Positions 1 to 9,719 of a DNA stretch of 64,000 bases are shown one piece after another (the first letter of the stretch is position 1; every line of letters starts with the position of its first letter). The position numbers and the translations under genes were made by a program. A model generated the notes under the pieces. That model was given only the letters and a program-made list of their open reading frames with translations, made no database searches and was not told the origin of the DNA. Source of the DNA: Lachnospiraceae bacterium (lineage in GTDB: Bacteria > Bacillota > Clostridia > Lachnospirales > Lachnospiraceae); NCBI GenBank assembly GCA_030526195.1, contig JAUNDG010000007.1:53210-117209 (forward strand), given 5' to 3'.

Positions 1-1188
1 TTTGTCGATGCCCATGGCGGCATTATCATGCCGGCTATGATCAATATGCATGAGCATATCTATTCAGAAATGGCCCGTGGCCTTTCCATCAAAGGCTATG
101 ATCCGCATGGCTTCCTTGATATCCTTGATGGCCAGTGGTGGTGCATTGACCGCCATCTGACACTTGACAATGACAAATACAGTGCATACAGCGCTTACAT
201 TAATCTGATCAAGAATGGTGTTACAACATCCTTCGACCATCACGCCAGCTTCTGCCAGGTACCGGGCTCTCTGTTTGAACTTGGTAACGTGGCTAAGGAA
301 CTAGGTGTTCGTACATGTCTTTGCTATGAAATCTCTGATCGTGACGGCATGGACAAGGCCAAAGAATCTGTTGATGAGAACGTTGCATGGATCAAACATG
401 CTCAGGCTGATGAATCCGGTCTGCTGGCAGGTATGATGGGTATGCATGCTCAGTTCACCATTTCAGATGATACATTTGATTATGCAGCTTCCGTTAAGCC
501 GGAAGGTGTTGGTTATCACATTCATGTTGCCGAAGGTATCGAAGACCTTCATGACTGCCTGCACAAATATGGCAAGAGAATCGTTGACCGCCTGATGGAT
601 CGCGGTATCCTGGGCCCGAAGACTCTTCTTGGCCACTGCATCTATGTCAACAAACATGAACTGGATCTGATCAAAGAAACAGATACTATGATCGTTCATA
701 ATCCGGAATCCAACATGGGTAATGCCTGCGGCTGCCCGCCGACCATGGAACAGGTTCACGCCGGTATCCTGACAGGTCTTGGTACAGACGGTTATACACA
801 CGACATGATCGAATCCTTCAAGGTCGCCAACATCCTGCATAAGCACAGCCTGTGCGACGCCAATGCCGCATGGGGTGAAATCCCGCAGATGCTGTTCTAT
901 AACAACGCTGCTATGGCAAACCGCTACTTCGATGCACCGCTTGGTGTTCTGAAACCGGGCGCTGCCGGCGACGTTATCGTTATGGATTACAACCCGCAGA
1001 CAGAGATGAACGAAAACAACATCAACGGCCACATCCTGTTCGGTATGCAGGGTCATGACTGCCAGACAACAATCTGCAACGGCAAGATCCTTATGAAAGA
1101 TCGTGAGATTCTTTGCTGCGACGAAGCAGAAGTTATGGCTAAAGTCAGAGAATCTTCCGCCAAACTTTGGAAGAGCATCAACGGTTAA
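1..1188 (+). CDS. ssnA: SsnA-type putative aminohydrolase (5' end cut by window)
   Basis: This is an amidohydrolase-superfamily metalloenzyme of the SsnA type; its exact substrate is unknown. The reading frame is open from base 1, so the start lies outside the window and about 395 residues remain of a family usually near 440. A metal-binding His-x-His (MHEH) sits near bases 46-57, a second histidine follows in YHIHVAEG, and a late LGTDGYTHD segment carries the family's catalytic aspartate region. It is followed after 25 bases by ygfK on the same strand, behind a GGAGG site. SsnA genes are known to travel with selenium-dependent molybdenum hydroxylases, and the next six catalytic and accessory genes here fit that association. 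I infer a role in deaminating or hydrolysing purine-related compounds. Confidence 0.88.
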   Translation, partial: FVDAHGGIIMPAMINMHEHIYSEMARGLSIKGYDPHGFLDILDGQWWCIDRHLTLDNDKYSAYSAYINLIKNGVTTSFDHHASFCQVPGSLFELGNVAKELGVRTCLCYEISDRDGMDKAKESVDENVAWIKHAQADESGLLAGMMGMHAQFTISDDTFDYAASVKPEGVGYHIHVAEGIEDLHDCLHKYGKRIVDRLMDRGILGPKTLLGHCIYVNKHELDLIKETDTMIVHNPESNMGNACGCPPTMEQVHAGILTGLGTDGYTHDMIESFKVANILHKHSLCDANAAWGEIPQMLFYNNAAMANRYFDAPLGVLKPGAAGDVIVMDYNPQTEMNENNINGHILFGMQGHDCQTTICNGKILMKDREILCCDEAEVMAKVRESSAKLWKSING

Positions 1189-1213
1189 TCGTTATTAAAC
1201 GGAGGAAAACAAT

Positions 1214-4213
1214 ATGAGCGATATTATGAGACCTATGTCATTCGCACAGCTCCTTGATTGGATCCGCAGCGAATACGGTAAGGGACATGTTTACGGCGTC
1301 AGACGTGCTTATGTAGCCGATGAAGCCTCCAGCAACAGAATTTTCGACAGAAATCTTGAAACTGTTATCGGTCCGGCTGCCGGCCCGAACAGCCAGCTGG
1401 CTCAGAACATCATCGCTTCTTACTATGCCGGTGCCCGTTTCTTCGAACTTAAGACTGTCCAGCAGATGGACGGCCGCGAACTGGCTGCCTGCGTACCGAA
1501 GCCCTGTATCAGAACAGAAGATGAAGCTTACAACTGCGAATGGTCAACAGAGCTGACAGTTCCGGAAGCCCTGCATGAATACATCAACGCATGGATGGCT
1601 CTTCATTTCATGGCTAAAGAATATGGCCTGGGCGCTATGGATGGCTTCCAGTTCAACATTTCTGTTGGTTATGACCTGGACGGCATCAAAGGCGAAAAGG
1701 TTAACAACTTCATCGACAACATCATCGATGCTAAGAATACAGTAGAATTCAATGAAGCTAAGGAAGTCCTTCTGGCTCATGCTTCCGAATTCAAGAACAT
1801 GACAGTTGCTGACATTGAAGCTATCCCGTCAACAGTCTGCAACTCAGCTACGATCTCCACACTTCACGGCTGCCCGCCCGAACAGATCGAAAGCATCGCT
1901 ATGTATCTTCTGACAGAAAAGAAGATTAACACATTCGTTAAGTGCAACCCGACTCTGCTGGGTTATGAATTTGCTCGTAAGACAATGGACGACATGGGCT
2001 ATGATTACATGGTCTTCGGTCGTGAACATTTCGAAGGCGACGAATCCATGAACCTGAAGGCTGACCTTCAGTATGAAGATGCCGTTCCGATGTTCAAACG
2101 TCTGATGGCTGTTTCAGAAGAACTTGGCCTGCAGTTCGGTCTTAAGCTGACAAATACATTCCCGGTAGCCGTTACTCGTGGCGAACTTCCGTCAGGCGAA
2201 ATGTATATGTCCGGTCGTCCGCTGTTCGGTCTGACAATCTCCCTGGCTGCCAAGATCGAAAAAGACTTCGGCGGCAAGCTGAGAATCGCTCTGTCCGGTG
2301 GTGCTGACGCTTTCAATATCTGTGAGATCGTCGGCTGCGGTATCTGGCCGGTCACAATGGCCACAACACTGCTGAAAACGGGTGGTTATCAGAGATTCAC
2401 TCAGATGGCAGAAGATCTGAGAAAGATGGGCGTTCCGGAATGGACAGGCATCGATGTCGACAGACTTTGCAAGCTGGCTGAAGATGCAGTTAAGAATCCG
2501 CGTCACACCAAGGGCGCTAAGATGCCGGTTAACAGAAAGAGCGATGAAAAGGTTCCGCTTATGAACTGCTTCACAGCTCCGTGCCAGGATCGCTGCCCGA
2601 TCCACCAGGATGTTGCCACATACATGCAGCTGGCCGGCGAAGGCAAGTATGCCGAAGCTCTCCAGGTTATCCTGAACACAAACGCTCTTCCGCACATCAC
2701 AGGCAAGATCTGTGCTCACAGCTGCCAGAGCGCTTGTACACGTAACTTCTATGATGATCAGGTTCAGATCCGCGATACAAAACTTCTTTGCGCTGAATCA
2801 GCCTTCGATCAGGTTCTGGCTTCTGTCAAGGCCGGCGAATGCTGCGGCAAGAAGGTTGCTGTCATCGGCGGTGGCCCGGCCGGTATGGCTGCTGCTTACT
2901 ACCTGGCTAAGGGTGGTGCCTGCGTCACAGTATATGAAAAGAGAAGCAAACTCGGCGGTATCGTCGATTACGCTATCCCGAACTTCCGTATTGACCAGAA
3001 GGAAATCGGCCAGGATGCCAAGCTCCTTGAAGCTATGGGCGTTGAGATCAAGCTGAACACAGAAGTTTCTGTGGCTGATGTCAAGGACGGCGTTGATGCT
3101 GTTATCGTGGCTATCGGTGCTACACTTCCGGGCACAACAGCTGAAGGCGAAATCGATGCTCTCGACTTCCTGACAGAATGGAATGCTACAGAAGGTAAAG
3201 TTGATCTTGGCAAGAACGTCGTGGTTATCGGCGGCGGCAACACAGCTATGGACGTTGCCCGTGCTGCTAAGAGAAATGCCGGCGTTGAAAAGGTCTCCCT
3301 GGTTTATCGTCGTACAAAACGTTATATGCCGGCTGACGAAGAAGAACTTCTTCTGGCTATCGAAGACGGCGTAGAATTCTGCGAACTGATGGCTCCGGGC
3401 GAAGTTGCCGACGGCAAGATGAACTGCAAGGTTATGAAACTTGGTGCTATGGATGCCAGCGGTCGTGCTTCTGTTGAAGCTACAGGCGAAATCAAGGCTG
3501 TTGACTGTGACTCCGTCATCATGGCTATCGGTGAAAAGTGCGACGCTCCGTGGTATGCTGCCAACGGCATCAACTGCGACGAAAAGGGTCGTCCGCTGAC
3601 AAGCGAAACTCTGGAAACCAACATTCCGGGCGTTTACGTTATCGGTGATGCTCTTGTTGGTCCGTCAATCATCGTTAAGGCTGAAGCCAACGCTAAGCTG
3701 GCTGCCGAAACAATCCTTGGCAAGTCTGTATCTGTTGATACATACAAGAAAGCCGATGTGGCTGCCGCCTGCGATAAGAAGGGCAACCTGGTACCGAAGG
3801 GTGATGTTAAGGACGAAGGTAAGAGATGTCTGTCCTGCTCCACAATCTGCGAGAACTGCGTAGACGTCTGCCCGAACCGTGCTAACATCGAAATCCTCGT
3901 TCCGGGCTTCGATATGCCGCAGATCATTCATGTTGACTATATGTGCAACGAATGTGGCAACTGTGCATTCTTCTGTCCGTACGCTTCAAATCCGTACAAA
4001 GAAAAATGGACTCTGTTCAAAGATGTTGAAGATCTCCGTGATTCCTCCAACGAAGGTTTCGCTCCGATCGATGTGGCTGCCGGCAAGTATGCTGTCCGCT
4101 TCCTGGGCGAAGAAAAGGAAATCACATTAGACGCTCCGGCTAACGTACCGGCTGGTCTGATCGACATCATCAAGACAGTGGCTGCTGATTACAGCTACCT
4201 GTTCTTCAAATAA
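1214..4213 (+). CDS. ygfK: YgfK-type iron-sulfur flavoprotein (putative selenate reductase subunit)
   Basis: This large redox protein (999 residues) is annotated in relatives as a putative selenate reductase subunit; that activity is not certain. Residues 1-430 resemble a dihydroorotate dehydrogenase-like barrel. A cysteine cluster (CFTAPCQDRCP, near 450, and CAHSCQSAC, near 500) matches the glutamate synthase small-subunit type. An FAD-binding GGGPAGM motif lies near 551 and a second dinucleotide site, VVIGGGNTAMDVA, near 672. The C-terminus carries ferredoxin-like cysteine clusters near 871 (CSTICENCVDVCP) and 909 (CNECGNCAFFCP). The start follows GGAGG at 1201-1205. It sits between ssnA and the xanthine dehydrogenase, which lacks an FAD domain, so I infer that YgfK passes electrons between NAD(P)H and that enzyme. 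Codon use is strongly biased, suggesting high expression. Confidence 0.9.
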   Translation: MSDIMRPMSFAQLLDWIRSEYGKGHVYGVRRAYVADEASSNRIFDRNLETVIGPAAGPNSQLAQNIIASYYAGARFFELKTVQQMDGRELAACVPKPCIRTEDEAYNCEWSTELTVPEALHEYINAWMALHFMAKEYGLGAMDGFQFNISVGYDLDGIKGEKVNNFIDNIIDAKNTVEFNEAKEVLLAHASEFKNMTVADIEAIPSTVCNSATISTLHGCPPEQIESIAMYLLTEKKINTFVKCNPTLLGYEFARKTMDDMGYDYMVFGREHFEGDESMNLKADLQYEDAVPMFKRLMAVSEELGLQFGLKLTNTFPVAVTRGELPSGEMYMSGRPLFGLTISLAAKIEKDFGGKLRIALSGGADAFNICEIVGCGIWPVTMATTLLKTGGYQRFTQMAEDLRKMGVPEWTGIDVDRLCKLAEDAVKNPRHTKGAKMPVNRKSDEKVPLMNCFTAPCQDRCPIHQDVATYMQLAGEGKYAEALQVILNTNALPHITGKICAHSCQSACTRNFYDDQVQIRDTKLLCAESAFDQVLASVKAGECCGKKVAVIGGGPAGMAAAYYLAKGGACVTVYEKRSKLGGIVDYAIPNFRIDQKEIGQDAKLLEAMGVEIKLNTEVSVADVKDGVDAVIVAIGATLPGTTAEGEIDALDFLTEWNATEGKVDLGKNVVVIGGGNTAMDVARAAKRNAGVEKVSLVYRRTKRYMPADEEELLLAIEDGVEFCELMAPGEVADGKMNCKVMKLGAMDASGRASVEATGEIKAVDCDSVIMAIGEKCDAPWYAANGINCDEKGRPLTSETLETNIPGVYVIGDALVGPSIIVKAEANAKLAAETILGKSVSVDTYKKADVAAACDKKGNLVPKGDVKDEGKRCLSCSTICENCVDVCPNRANIEILVPGFDMPQIIHVDYMCNECGNCAFFCPYASNPYKEKWTLFKDVEDLRDSSNEGFAPIDVAAGKYAVRFLGEEKEITLDAPANVPAGLIDIIKTVAADYSYLFFK

Positions 4214-4274
4214 AGTATCAAAACCATTAGTCTACCAAGCAATGGTCAAACAGAAATAGGGAAAAGGAACAAAA

Positions 4275-6893
4275 ATGATCGAATTTAAAGTTAATGGTAA
4301 AGAGTACCAGATTCCGGAGAGCGAAGATAAGAGACTTATCGATTTCCTGCGTCTGGATCTCCAGCTGACAGCCACAAAAGAAGGCTGCAGCGCCGGTGCC
4401 TGCGGTACCTGTACAGTCCTCGTTGATGGCAAGAAGGTGAAAGCCTGTGTTCAGAAGCTGTCAAAGATGGCCGGTAAGGAAATCATCACCGTTGAAGGTA
4501 TCCCGGCAGATGAAATGGCTGTTTATGAATATTGCTTTGGTGAATGTGGAGCCGTCCAGTGCGGCTTCTGCATTCCCGGCATGATCATTTCCGGCAAATC
4601 TCTTCTTGATGTCAACCTGAATCCGACAAGAGAAGAAGTTAAGAAGGCTATCTTTGGCAATATCTGCCGCTGCACAGGTTACAAGGCTATCGAGGATGCT
4701 ATCCTGATGGCTGCCGAATACCTGCGCGAGAAGAAGCCGATCCCGGGTCCGGAAGAAAAGTGCGGTGTTAACCAGCGCTTAAGAAGAATCGACGTTCATG
4801 ACAAATGTACAGGCGAAGGCAAGTATGTGGACGATATCGTTCTGCCGGGTATGTGCTACGGCAAGGCCCTGCGTTCTCCGTTCCCGCGTTGCCTCGTTAA
4901 AAAAGTCGACGTCACAGAAGCTCTGGCTCATCCGGATTGCGTTGGCGTCCTGACAGCCAAAGATGTTCCCAACAATGTTGGTGGCCATCTGAAGGTTGAC
5001 TGGCCGACCATGATCGGCGAAGGCGAAGAAACTCGCTACATCGGCGACGCTCTGGCCATCGTTGTTTGCCGCACACAGTCCAAGCTTGACGAGATCCTGT
5101 CCCTGATCAAGCTGGATGTTGAAGAACTGAAACCGGTCACATGTCCGAAGGAAGCTATGGCTCCGGGCGCTCCGCTGATCCATGCTGAGTGCGAAGGCAA
5201 TGCTCTGTTCCACGAACACGTTGTCAGAGGCGATGCTGATGCTGCTATCAAGAACAGCAAATACACCGTCCACAGAGACTTCGTTGTACCGTTCACAGAT
5301 CACGCTTTCATGGAACCGGAATGCGCTATCGGCGAACCGATGGGCGATGACGGCGTTCATGTTTACACAGCATCTCAGTCAGTTTATGACGAACTTCGTG
5401 AGCTGACCCGTATGCTGAACCTGCCGGAAGAAAAAGTCTTCATCGAATCCTGCTATGTCGGCGGTGGTTTCGGTGGTAAGGAAGATATGTCCGTTCAGCA
5501 CCATGCCGCTCTTTGCGCATACAAGCTGAAGGTTCCGGTAAAGATCAAATTCTCTCGTGATGAGAGTATCCGTATCCACACAAAACGTCACTACATGGAA
5601 ATGAGCTTCGATGTTGGTTGTGACGAAAATGGTATCCTGCAGGGCGCCAAGTGTCTCATTTACGCTGATACAGGTGCTTACGCCTCTCTGGGCGGCCCGG
5701 TTATCCAGCGTGCCTGCACACATGCCTGCGGTCCGTACAACTTCCACAACGTTGATATCGAAGGTACATCCTACTATACAAACAACATTCCGGCCGGTGC
5801 TTACAGAGGTTTCGGTGTTACACAGTCTAACTTCGGTTTCGAACAGTGCCTCAACTATCTGGCTGAGCAGGTTGGTATTTCTCCGTGGGAAATCCGTTAC
5901 CGCAATGCCGTTAAGCCGGGCGATGTCCTGACAAACGGCCAGATCGTAACTCCGGACTGCGCTTACAGACAGTGTCTGGAAGCTGTTAAGGAAGCTTACG
6001 AAAGCGAAGAAATCGCCGGTATCGCCGGTGCCTTCAAGAACAGTGGTCTTGGTGTAGGTGTTCCGGACTGGGGTCGTTGCGACCTTTACATTAAGGATGG
6101 CATCTGCCACGTTCGTACAGCTGCTGCCTGCATGGGTCAGGGCGTTGGTACTGTTGTTGAACAGATCGTCGGTGAGATCACAGGTCTGAGCTATGACAAG
6201 CTTTACAGAGATCAGCCGAACACTGTCACAACTCCGAACTCCGGTACATCCACAGCTTCCCGTCAGACTCTGATCACAGGTGAAGCCACAACACGTGCCG
6301 CTAAGCTGCTGAAGGAAGCCCTTGACAGTGGTAAGACTCTGGAAGACCTTGAAGGTCAGAACTTCCATGGTGAATTCCTTGGTAAGACAGACCCGATGGG
6401 TACTCCGGTTCCGAACCCGAAGAGCCATGTCGGTTATGGCTATGCCGCTCAGGTTGTCGCTCTGAATCCGGACGGCTCCCTGAAGAAGGTTGTTGCCGCT
6501 CACGATGTTGGTACTGTTATCAACGAACAGGCTTGCCGCGGCCAGGTCGACGGTGGTGTCGTCATGAGCCTTGGTTATGCCTTCACAGAAGACTTCCCGA
6601 TGGTTGACTGTCTGCCGCAGCGCAACTACGCTAAGTTGGGTCTGATGAGAGCCACACAGGTTCCGCCCATCGAAAGCCATCTGATCACTTCTCCGGAAGT
6701 TCTGGATGTTGCCCTTGGCGCTAAGGGTGTCGGTGAAATCACATCTGTTCCGACAGCCGCTGCCTGCGCCGGTGCATACTACGCAAAAGATCACAAAGAA
6801 CGTAATGTCCTTCCGCTGAAGGAAACATTCTACAACAAGGCTCAGCTTGATGAAGCTTCACAGAGCCAGGTTGGGATGAACGCTCAGGTCTAA
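4275..6893 (+). CDS. Selenium-dependent xanthine dehydrogenase, fused Fe-S and Mo subunits
   Basis: This is a molybdenum hydroxylase of the selenium-dependent xanthine dehydrogenase type (872 residues). The N-terminus is a plant-type [2Fe-2S] domain with C38, C43, C46 and C58, followed by a second [2Fe-2S] domain with C96, C99, C131 and C133. From about residue 170 the molybdopterin-binding domain follows, with GGGFGGKE, AYRGFG and, near the end, GAKGVGE holding the expected catalytic glutamate. The usual FAD domain of xanthine oxidases is absent, as in this family, so electrons must leave to another protein, probably YgfK. There is no in-frame TGA; selenium here is a labile cofactor ligand, not selenocysteine. 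The ATG follows an AAAAGGA site at 4262-4268. Confidence 0.92.
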   Translation: MIEFKVNGKEYQIPESEDKRLIDFLRLDLQLTATKEGCSAGACGTCTVLVDGKKVKACVQKLSKMAGKEIITVEGIPADEMAVYEYCFGECGAVQCGFCIPGMIISGKSLLDVNLNPTREEVKKAIFGNICRCTGYKAIEDAILMAAEYLREKKPIPGPEEKCGVNQRLRRIDVHDKCTGEGKYVDDIVLPGMCYGKALRSPFPRCLVKKVDVTEALAHPDCVGVLTAKDVPNNVGGHLKVDWPTMIGEGEETRYIGDALAIVVCRTQSKLDEILSLIKLDVEELKPVTCPKEAMAPGAPLIHAECEGNALFHEHVVRGDADAAIKNSKYTVHRDFVVPFTDHAFMEPECAIGEPMGDDGVHVYTASQSVYDELRELTRMLNLPEEKVFIESCYVGGGFGGKEDMSVQHHAALCAYKLKVPVKIKFSRDESIRIHTKRHYMEMSFDVGCDENGILQGAKCLIYADTGAYASLGGPVIQRACTHACGPYNFHNVDIEGTSYYTNNIPAGAYRGFGVTQSNFGFEQCLNYLAEQVGISPWEIRYRNAVKPGDVLTNGQIVTPDCAYRQCLEAVKEAYESEEIAGIAGAFKNSGLGVGVPDWGRCDLYIKDGICHVRTAAACMGQGVGTVVEQIVGEITGLSYDKLYRDQPNTVTTPNSGTSTASRQTLITGEATTRAAKLLKEALDSGKTLEDLEGQNFHGEFLGKTDPMGTPVPNPKSHVGYGYAAQVVALNPDGSLKKVVAAHDVGTVINEQACRGQVDGGVVMSLGYAFTEDFPMVDCLPQRNYAKLGLMRATQVPPIESHLITSPEVLDVALGAKGVGEITSVPTAAACAGAYYAKDHKERNVLPLKETFYNKAQLDEASQSQVGMNAQV

Positions 6894-6906
6894 TTAAAAA
6901 GAGTTA

Positions 6907-6938
6907 TCAGGAGCCGGCTCTTTAGGGCCGGCTCTCTT
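6907..6938 (+). other. Intercistronic hairpin between xanthine dehydrogenase and hydrolase genes
   Basis: GAGCCGGC at 6911-6918 pairs with GCCGGCTC at 6927-6934 around a short loop, and the flanks extend the stem. There is no T-run after it, so it is more likely a stability or processing element than a terminator. The next gene starts 18 bases further on. Confidence 0.55.
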
Positions 6939-6955
6939 GATAAAGGGAGCATGCT

Positions 6956-8338
6956 ATGAAGATTTTACTTAAAAATGGAACCATTGTTTCCGGTTCCGAA
7001 TCCAGCGTTGCCGATCTTCTGATCGAAGACGAAAAGATCGTTAAGGTACAGGAAAATGTGACTGATGAAGCCGATCAGGTCATTGATATGACCGGGAAAA
7101 TGCTGTTTCCGGGCTTTATCGACGGTCATACCCACATGGGGCTTCACGTTGCCGGTACCGTCACAGCCGATGACTTTACAACAGGCACTGCCGCAGCTGT
7201 TGCCGGCGGTACCACCACATTGGTTGACTTTGGTACTCAGTACCATGGTGAATCCCTGAAAGAAGCCGAAAAGAACTGGTTTGATAAGGCCGGCGACGGT
7301 AATTCCTGTGATTACGGCTTCCATATGTCCATTTCCGAATGGACACCCTCCGTTAAGGATGAAGTAGACGATATGATGGCTGATGGTCTGACGACCTTCA
7401 AGCTGTATATGACATACCCCGACATGATGCTGAACGACGGCGAGATCTACGAGGTCATGCAGAAACTGAACGAAGTCGGCTCCTTTGCCGGTGTTCACTG
7501 CGAAAATGCTCCCGTTATCGACGCTCTGATCCGTGCCAACAAGGCTGCCGGCAATCTTGGCCCGGCCGCTCATCCGGCATCACGTCCCGATACCATGGAG
7601 GCTGAAGCTGTTCATCGCCTTATGGTCATCGCCAAAGAAGCCAAGGCTCCGGTTATGGTTGTGCATACCACCAACGCCAAGGCTCTTAATGAGATCAAAA
7701 AGGCCAGAGAAGAGGGCGTGGAAGCTTATTGCGAAACCTGCCCGCAGTATCTGATCCTGGATAAGAGCAGCTATGAACTGCCCGATTTTGAAGGCGCCAA
7801 GTATATCTGCGCACCGCCTCTCCGAACAAAAGACGATCAGGAAGCTCTCTGGGCCGCCATCAGAGACGGCGATGTGGACATCATTTCCACAGACCACTGC
7901 AGCTTTACCTGGGAACAGCGTCTCATGGGTAAGGATGACTACACCAAGATTCCGGGTGGTCTGCCGGGCGTTGAATTCCGCGGCAACCTGATCTGGTCAG
8001 AAGGTGTGGCCAAGGGCCGCATCAGCGCCGAATGTGCCTGCCGTGTGCTGGCTGAAAATCCGGCCAAACTTTTCGGCCTCTACCCGAAGAAGGGTGTTCT
8101 GGCCCCGGGTTCCGATGCCGATATCGTTGTCATCGATCCGCAGAAGGAAAAGACCATCACAGCCGAAGGGCAGGTCACCAATGTGGATTACAGCGTCTAC
8201 GAAGGTCTGAAGCTTCAGGGCTGCATCGACCAGGTTTACCTGCGTGGCAATTTGTGTGTTGAGGACAGCAAGCTCATCAAGAGAGGTCTCGGTCAGTTTA
8301 TCAAACGTGACAAACCGATCATGATCAGAAGAAAGTAA
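6956..8338 (+). CDS. hydA: Dihydropyrimidinase / D-hydantoinase-type cyclic amidohydrolase
   Basis: This zinc-dependent amidohydrolase (460 residues) opens cyclic amide rings such as dihydropyrimidines or hydantoins. H58 and H60 form the first metal-binding pair (GHTHMG). K149 in FKLYMTY is the position of the carboxylated bridging lysine. A late ISTDHCSF segment carries the last metal aspartate. The length is normal for the family. The start is preceded by AAAGGGAG. It lies directly behind the selenium-dependent xanthine dehydrogenase, a neighbour pairing known for this enzyme group, and I infer that it acts on a downstream product of purine or related heterocycle oxidation. It could instead be an allantoinase-like enzyme; the natural substrate cannot be read from sequence. 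Confidence 0.88.
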   Translation: MKILLKNGTIVSGSESSVADLLIEDEKIVKVQENVTDEADQVIDMTGKMLFPGFIDGHTHMGLHVAGTVTADDFTTGTAAAVAGGTTTLVDFGTQYHGESLKEAEKNWFDKAGDGNSCDYGFHMSISEWTPSVKDEVDDMMADGLTTFKLYMTYPDMMLNDGEIYEVMQKLNEVGSFAGVHCENAPVIDALIRANKAAGNLGPAAHPASRPDTMEAEAVHRLMVIAKEAKAPVMVVHTTNAKALNEIKKAREEGVEAYCETCPQYLILDKSSYELPDFEGAKYICAPPLRTKDDQEALWAAIRDGDVDIISTDHCSFTWEQRLMGKDDYTKIPGGLPGVEFRGNLIWSEGVAKGRISAECACRVLAENPAKLFGLYPKKGVLAPGSDADIVVIDPQKEKTITAEGQVTNVDYSVYEGLKLQGCIDQVYLRGNLCVEDSKLIKRGLGQFIKRDKPIMIRRK

Positions 8339-8383
8339 ACAGATTATCATCAGAAGAAACTGACAGGAATCTGTGCTATAATT

Positions 8384-8548
8384 GAACTGCAGCGAGCATT
8401 CCCCCGCTTCAAAGACATAGAGTCTTAAGCGAGGGGGACGGGGGAAGCTCGCATCAGCAGGGTAAAAGCCCCTGCTGATGGGATACCGAAGGTAGCTGCA
8501 GTTCACGAGCAAGTAGAAAAGCGGATTGCGAGTATCCGCTTTATAAAA
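8384..8548 (+). repeat. Interspersed structured repeat, long copy A
   Basis: This is one of four related elements in the window (others at 30644, 31884 and 63193) and one of the two long ones. The outer stem GAACTGCAGC (8384-8393) pairs perfectly with GCTGCAGTTC (8495-8504). Inside it are a GAGC/CCCCCG stem capped by CGCTT/AAGCG and AAGAC/GTCTT pairs, a long hairpin at 8452-8480, and a small TACC-GAA-GGTA hairpin. A separate hairpin AAGCGGAT (8519-8526) / ATCCGCTT (8534-8541) follows. A TGCTATAAT extended -10 sequence ends just upstream at 8382, so the element may be transcribed from its own promoter. It lies between hydA and yqeB. Seen in sequence; its function is unknown. Confidence 0.85.
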
Positions 8549-8558
8549 GACAAATCAG

Positions 8559-8590
8559 CATGTCGGCCGGGAGTCTTCTCGGTCGACATG
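8559..8590 (+). other. Strong hairpin upstream of yqeB
   Basis: CATGTCGGCCG at 8559-8569 pairs with CGGTCGACATG at 8580-8590, an 11-bp stem with one G-T pair. No T-run follows. It sits 165 bases before yqeB, in the leader between repeat copy A and the gene. The rest of 8591-8754 shows no gene. Confidence 0.5.
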
Positions 8591-8754
8591 TGACTATTAA
8601 GAATGATTTATGACGTCGGTTGCATTTTTCTGCTATTAATCAACAAGTTCTAAAGCAGATTGATGACAGGCGGCTGTGGTTCAAAACCAGGTTGAGAAAC
8701 GGACGACTTGCCGTGACGGTATTGTTCAGGTCTGTTTTCAAAAGGAGATTGATT

Positions 8755-9570
8755 ATGAAACCAGTTGTTGTGAGAGGCGGGGGCGACCTTGCCACAGGTA
8801 TTATCTGGCAGTTATGCCGGGCCGGTTACCCGGTCATCATTTTGGAATGTCATTGCCCGATGGCTATCCGACGCGAGGCAGCTTTCTGTGAAGCCGTTCA
8901 TTTTGGTGAGAAGACTGTGGAAGGCATCACCTGCCGTCTGGTCTCATCAGCAGAAGAGGCCATGAAAATGGTGACGCCCAAAAACCCGGTTATGCTGGTG
9001 GATGAAACAGGCGCTTGTCTTGAGGTTATTAAGCCGGATGTTGTCATCGATGCCATTTTGGCGAAGAAAAACCTGGGCACGCGCCTTGATATGGCGCCGC
9101 TGACCATCGGTGTCGGCCCTGGCTTCGAAGCCGGCGTGGATGTGACTTATGTGGTGGAAACCGTGCGCGGTCACAAACTGGCCCGCATCATCGACAAGGG
9201 CAGTGCTATGCCCAACACCGGGATTCCCGGTATCATCAAGGGCTATGGTGCCGAGCGCGTCATTCACGCACCGGCCGCCGGTATCCTGAAGGATTTCAAC
9301 AACATCGGTGACATCGTGGAGAAGGATCAGATCATTGCTGAGATTACTGATGAAAATGGGGCTGTGACCCCGGTACCGGCCACTTTGACCGGTGTTCTGC
9401 GCGGGATCCTACCGGATGGCTTCACAGTTTTCAAGGGTTTGAAAATGGCGGATATCGATCCCCGCAAAGAAGAGCAGGAAAACTGCTACACCATTTCCGA
9501 TAAAGCGCGCTGCATTGCCGGCACAGTGGTCACACTGGTGGCCGGATTCGAGCACGGCATTACGGGGTGA
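8755..9570 (+). CDS. yqeB: YqeB, selenium-dependent molybdenum hydroxylase maturation protein
   Basis: YqeB-family protein (271 residues), an accessory factor that occurs with selenium-dependent molybdenum hydroxylases and is thought to help place selenium or the cofactor into the enzyme. The N-terminus holds a Rossmann-like VVRGGGDLATG motif. I chose the ATG at 8755, preceded by AAAGGAG at 8741-8747, over the longer frame from 8620 because family members begin directly at this glycine-rich motif and the extension is basic and unconserved-looking. It is the first of three maturation genes (yqeB, yqeC, ygfJ) on the same strand as the hydroxylase. Exact biochemistry is not established. Confidence 0.87.
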   Translation: MKPVVVRGGGDLATGIIWQLCRAGYPVIILECHCPMAIRREAAFCEAVHFGEKTVEGITCRLVSSAEEAMKMVTPKNPVMLVDETGACLEVIKPDVVIDAILAKKNLGTRLDMAPLTIGVGPGFEAGVDVTYVVETVRGHKLARIIDKGSAMPNTGIPGIIKGYGAERVIHAPAAGILKDFNNIGDIVEKDQIIAEITDENGAVTPVPATLTGVLRGILPDGFTVFKGLKMADIDPRKEEQENCYTISDKARCIAGTVVTLVAGFEHGITG

Positions 9571-9719
9571 AAACGATTCCGGGGGGTGCCTGTACAGAGT
9601 CATGATTTCGGATAGACAGTTCTGAGGACGTTCATGGGTGGTTGATCCGGACAAGTGCTCATGGTAAAACACGGGGATTTCGCCCATGGACAGTGCATTA
9701 TGTTCTTAACAGATTAAAA

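Noticed and set aside
5379-6794. Long reverse-strand frame opposite the xanthine dehydrogenase
   Set aside because: It is a mirror frame of a gene with intact catalytic motifs; its translation has no family features.
4275-6893. Possible selenocysteine codon in the selenium-dependent xanthine dehydrogenase
   Set aside because: The frame has no internal TGA, and in this family selenium is bound as a labile cofactor ligand.
7997-8512. Reverse-strand frame that runs from hydA into repeat copy A
   Set aside because: It crosses a repeat and a gene on the opposite strand, and a similar tail appears wherever the repeat occurs, so it is a by-product of the repeat.
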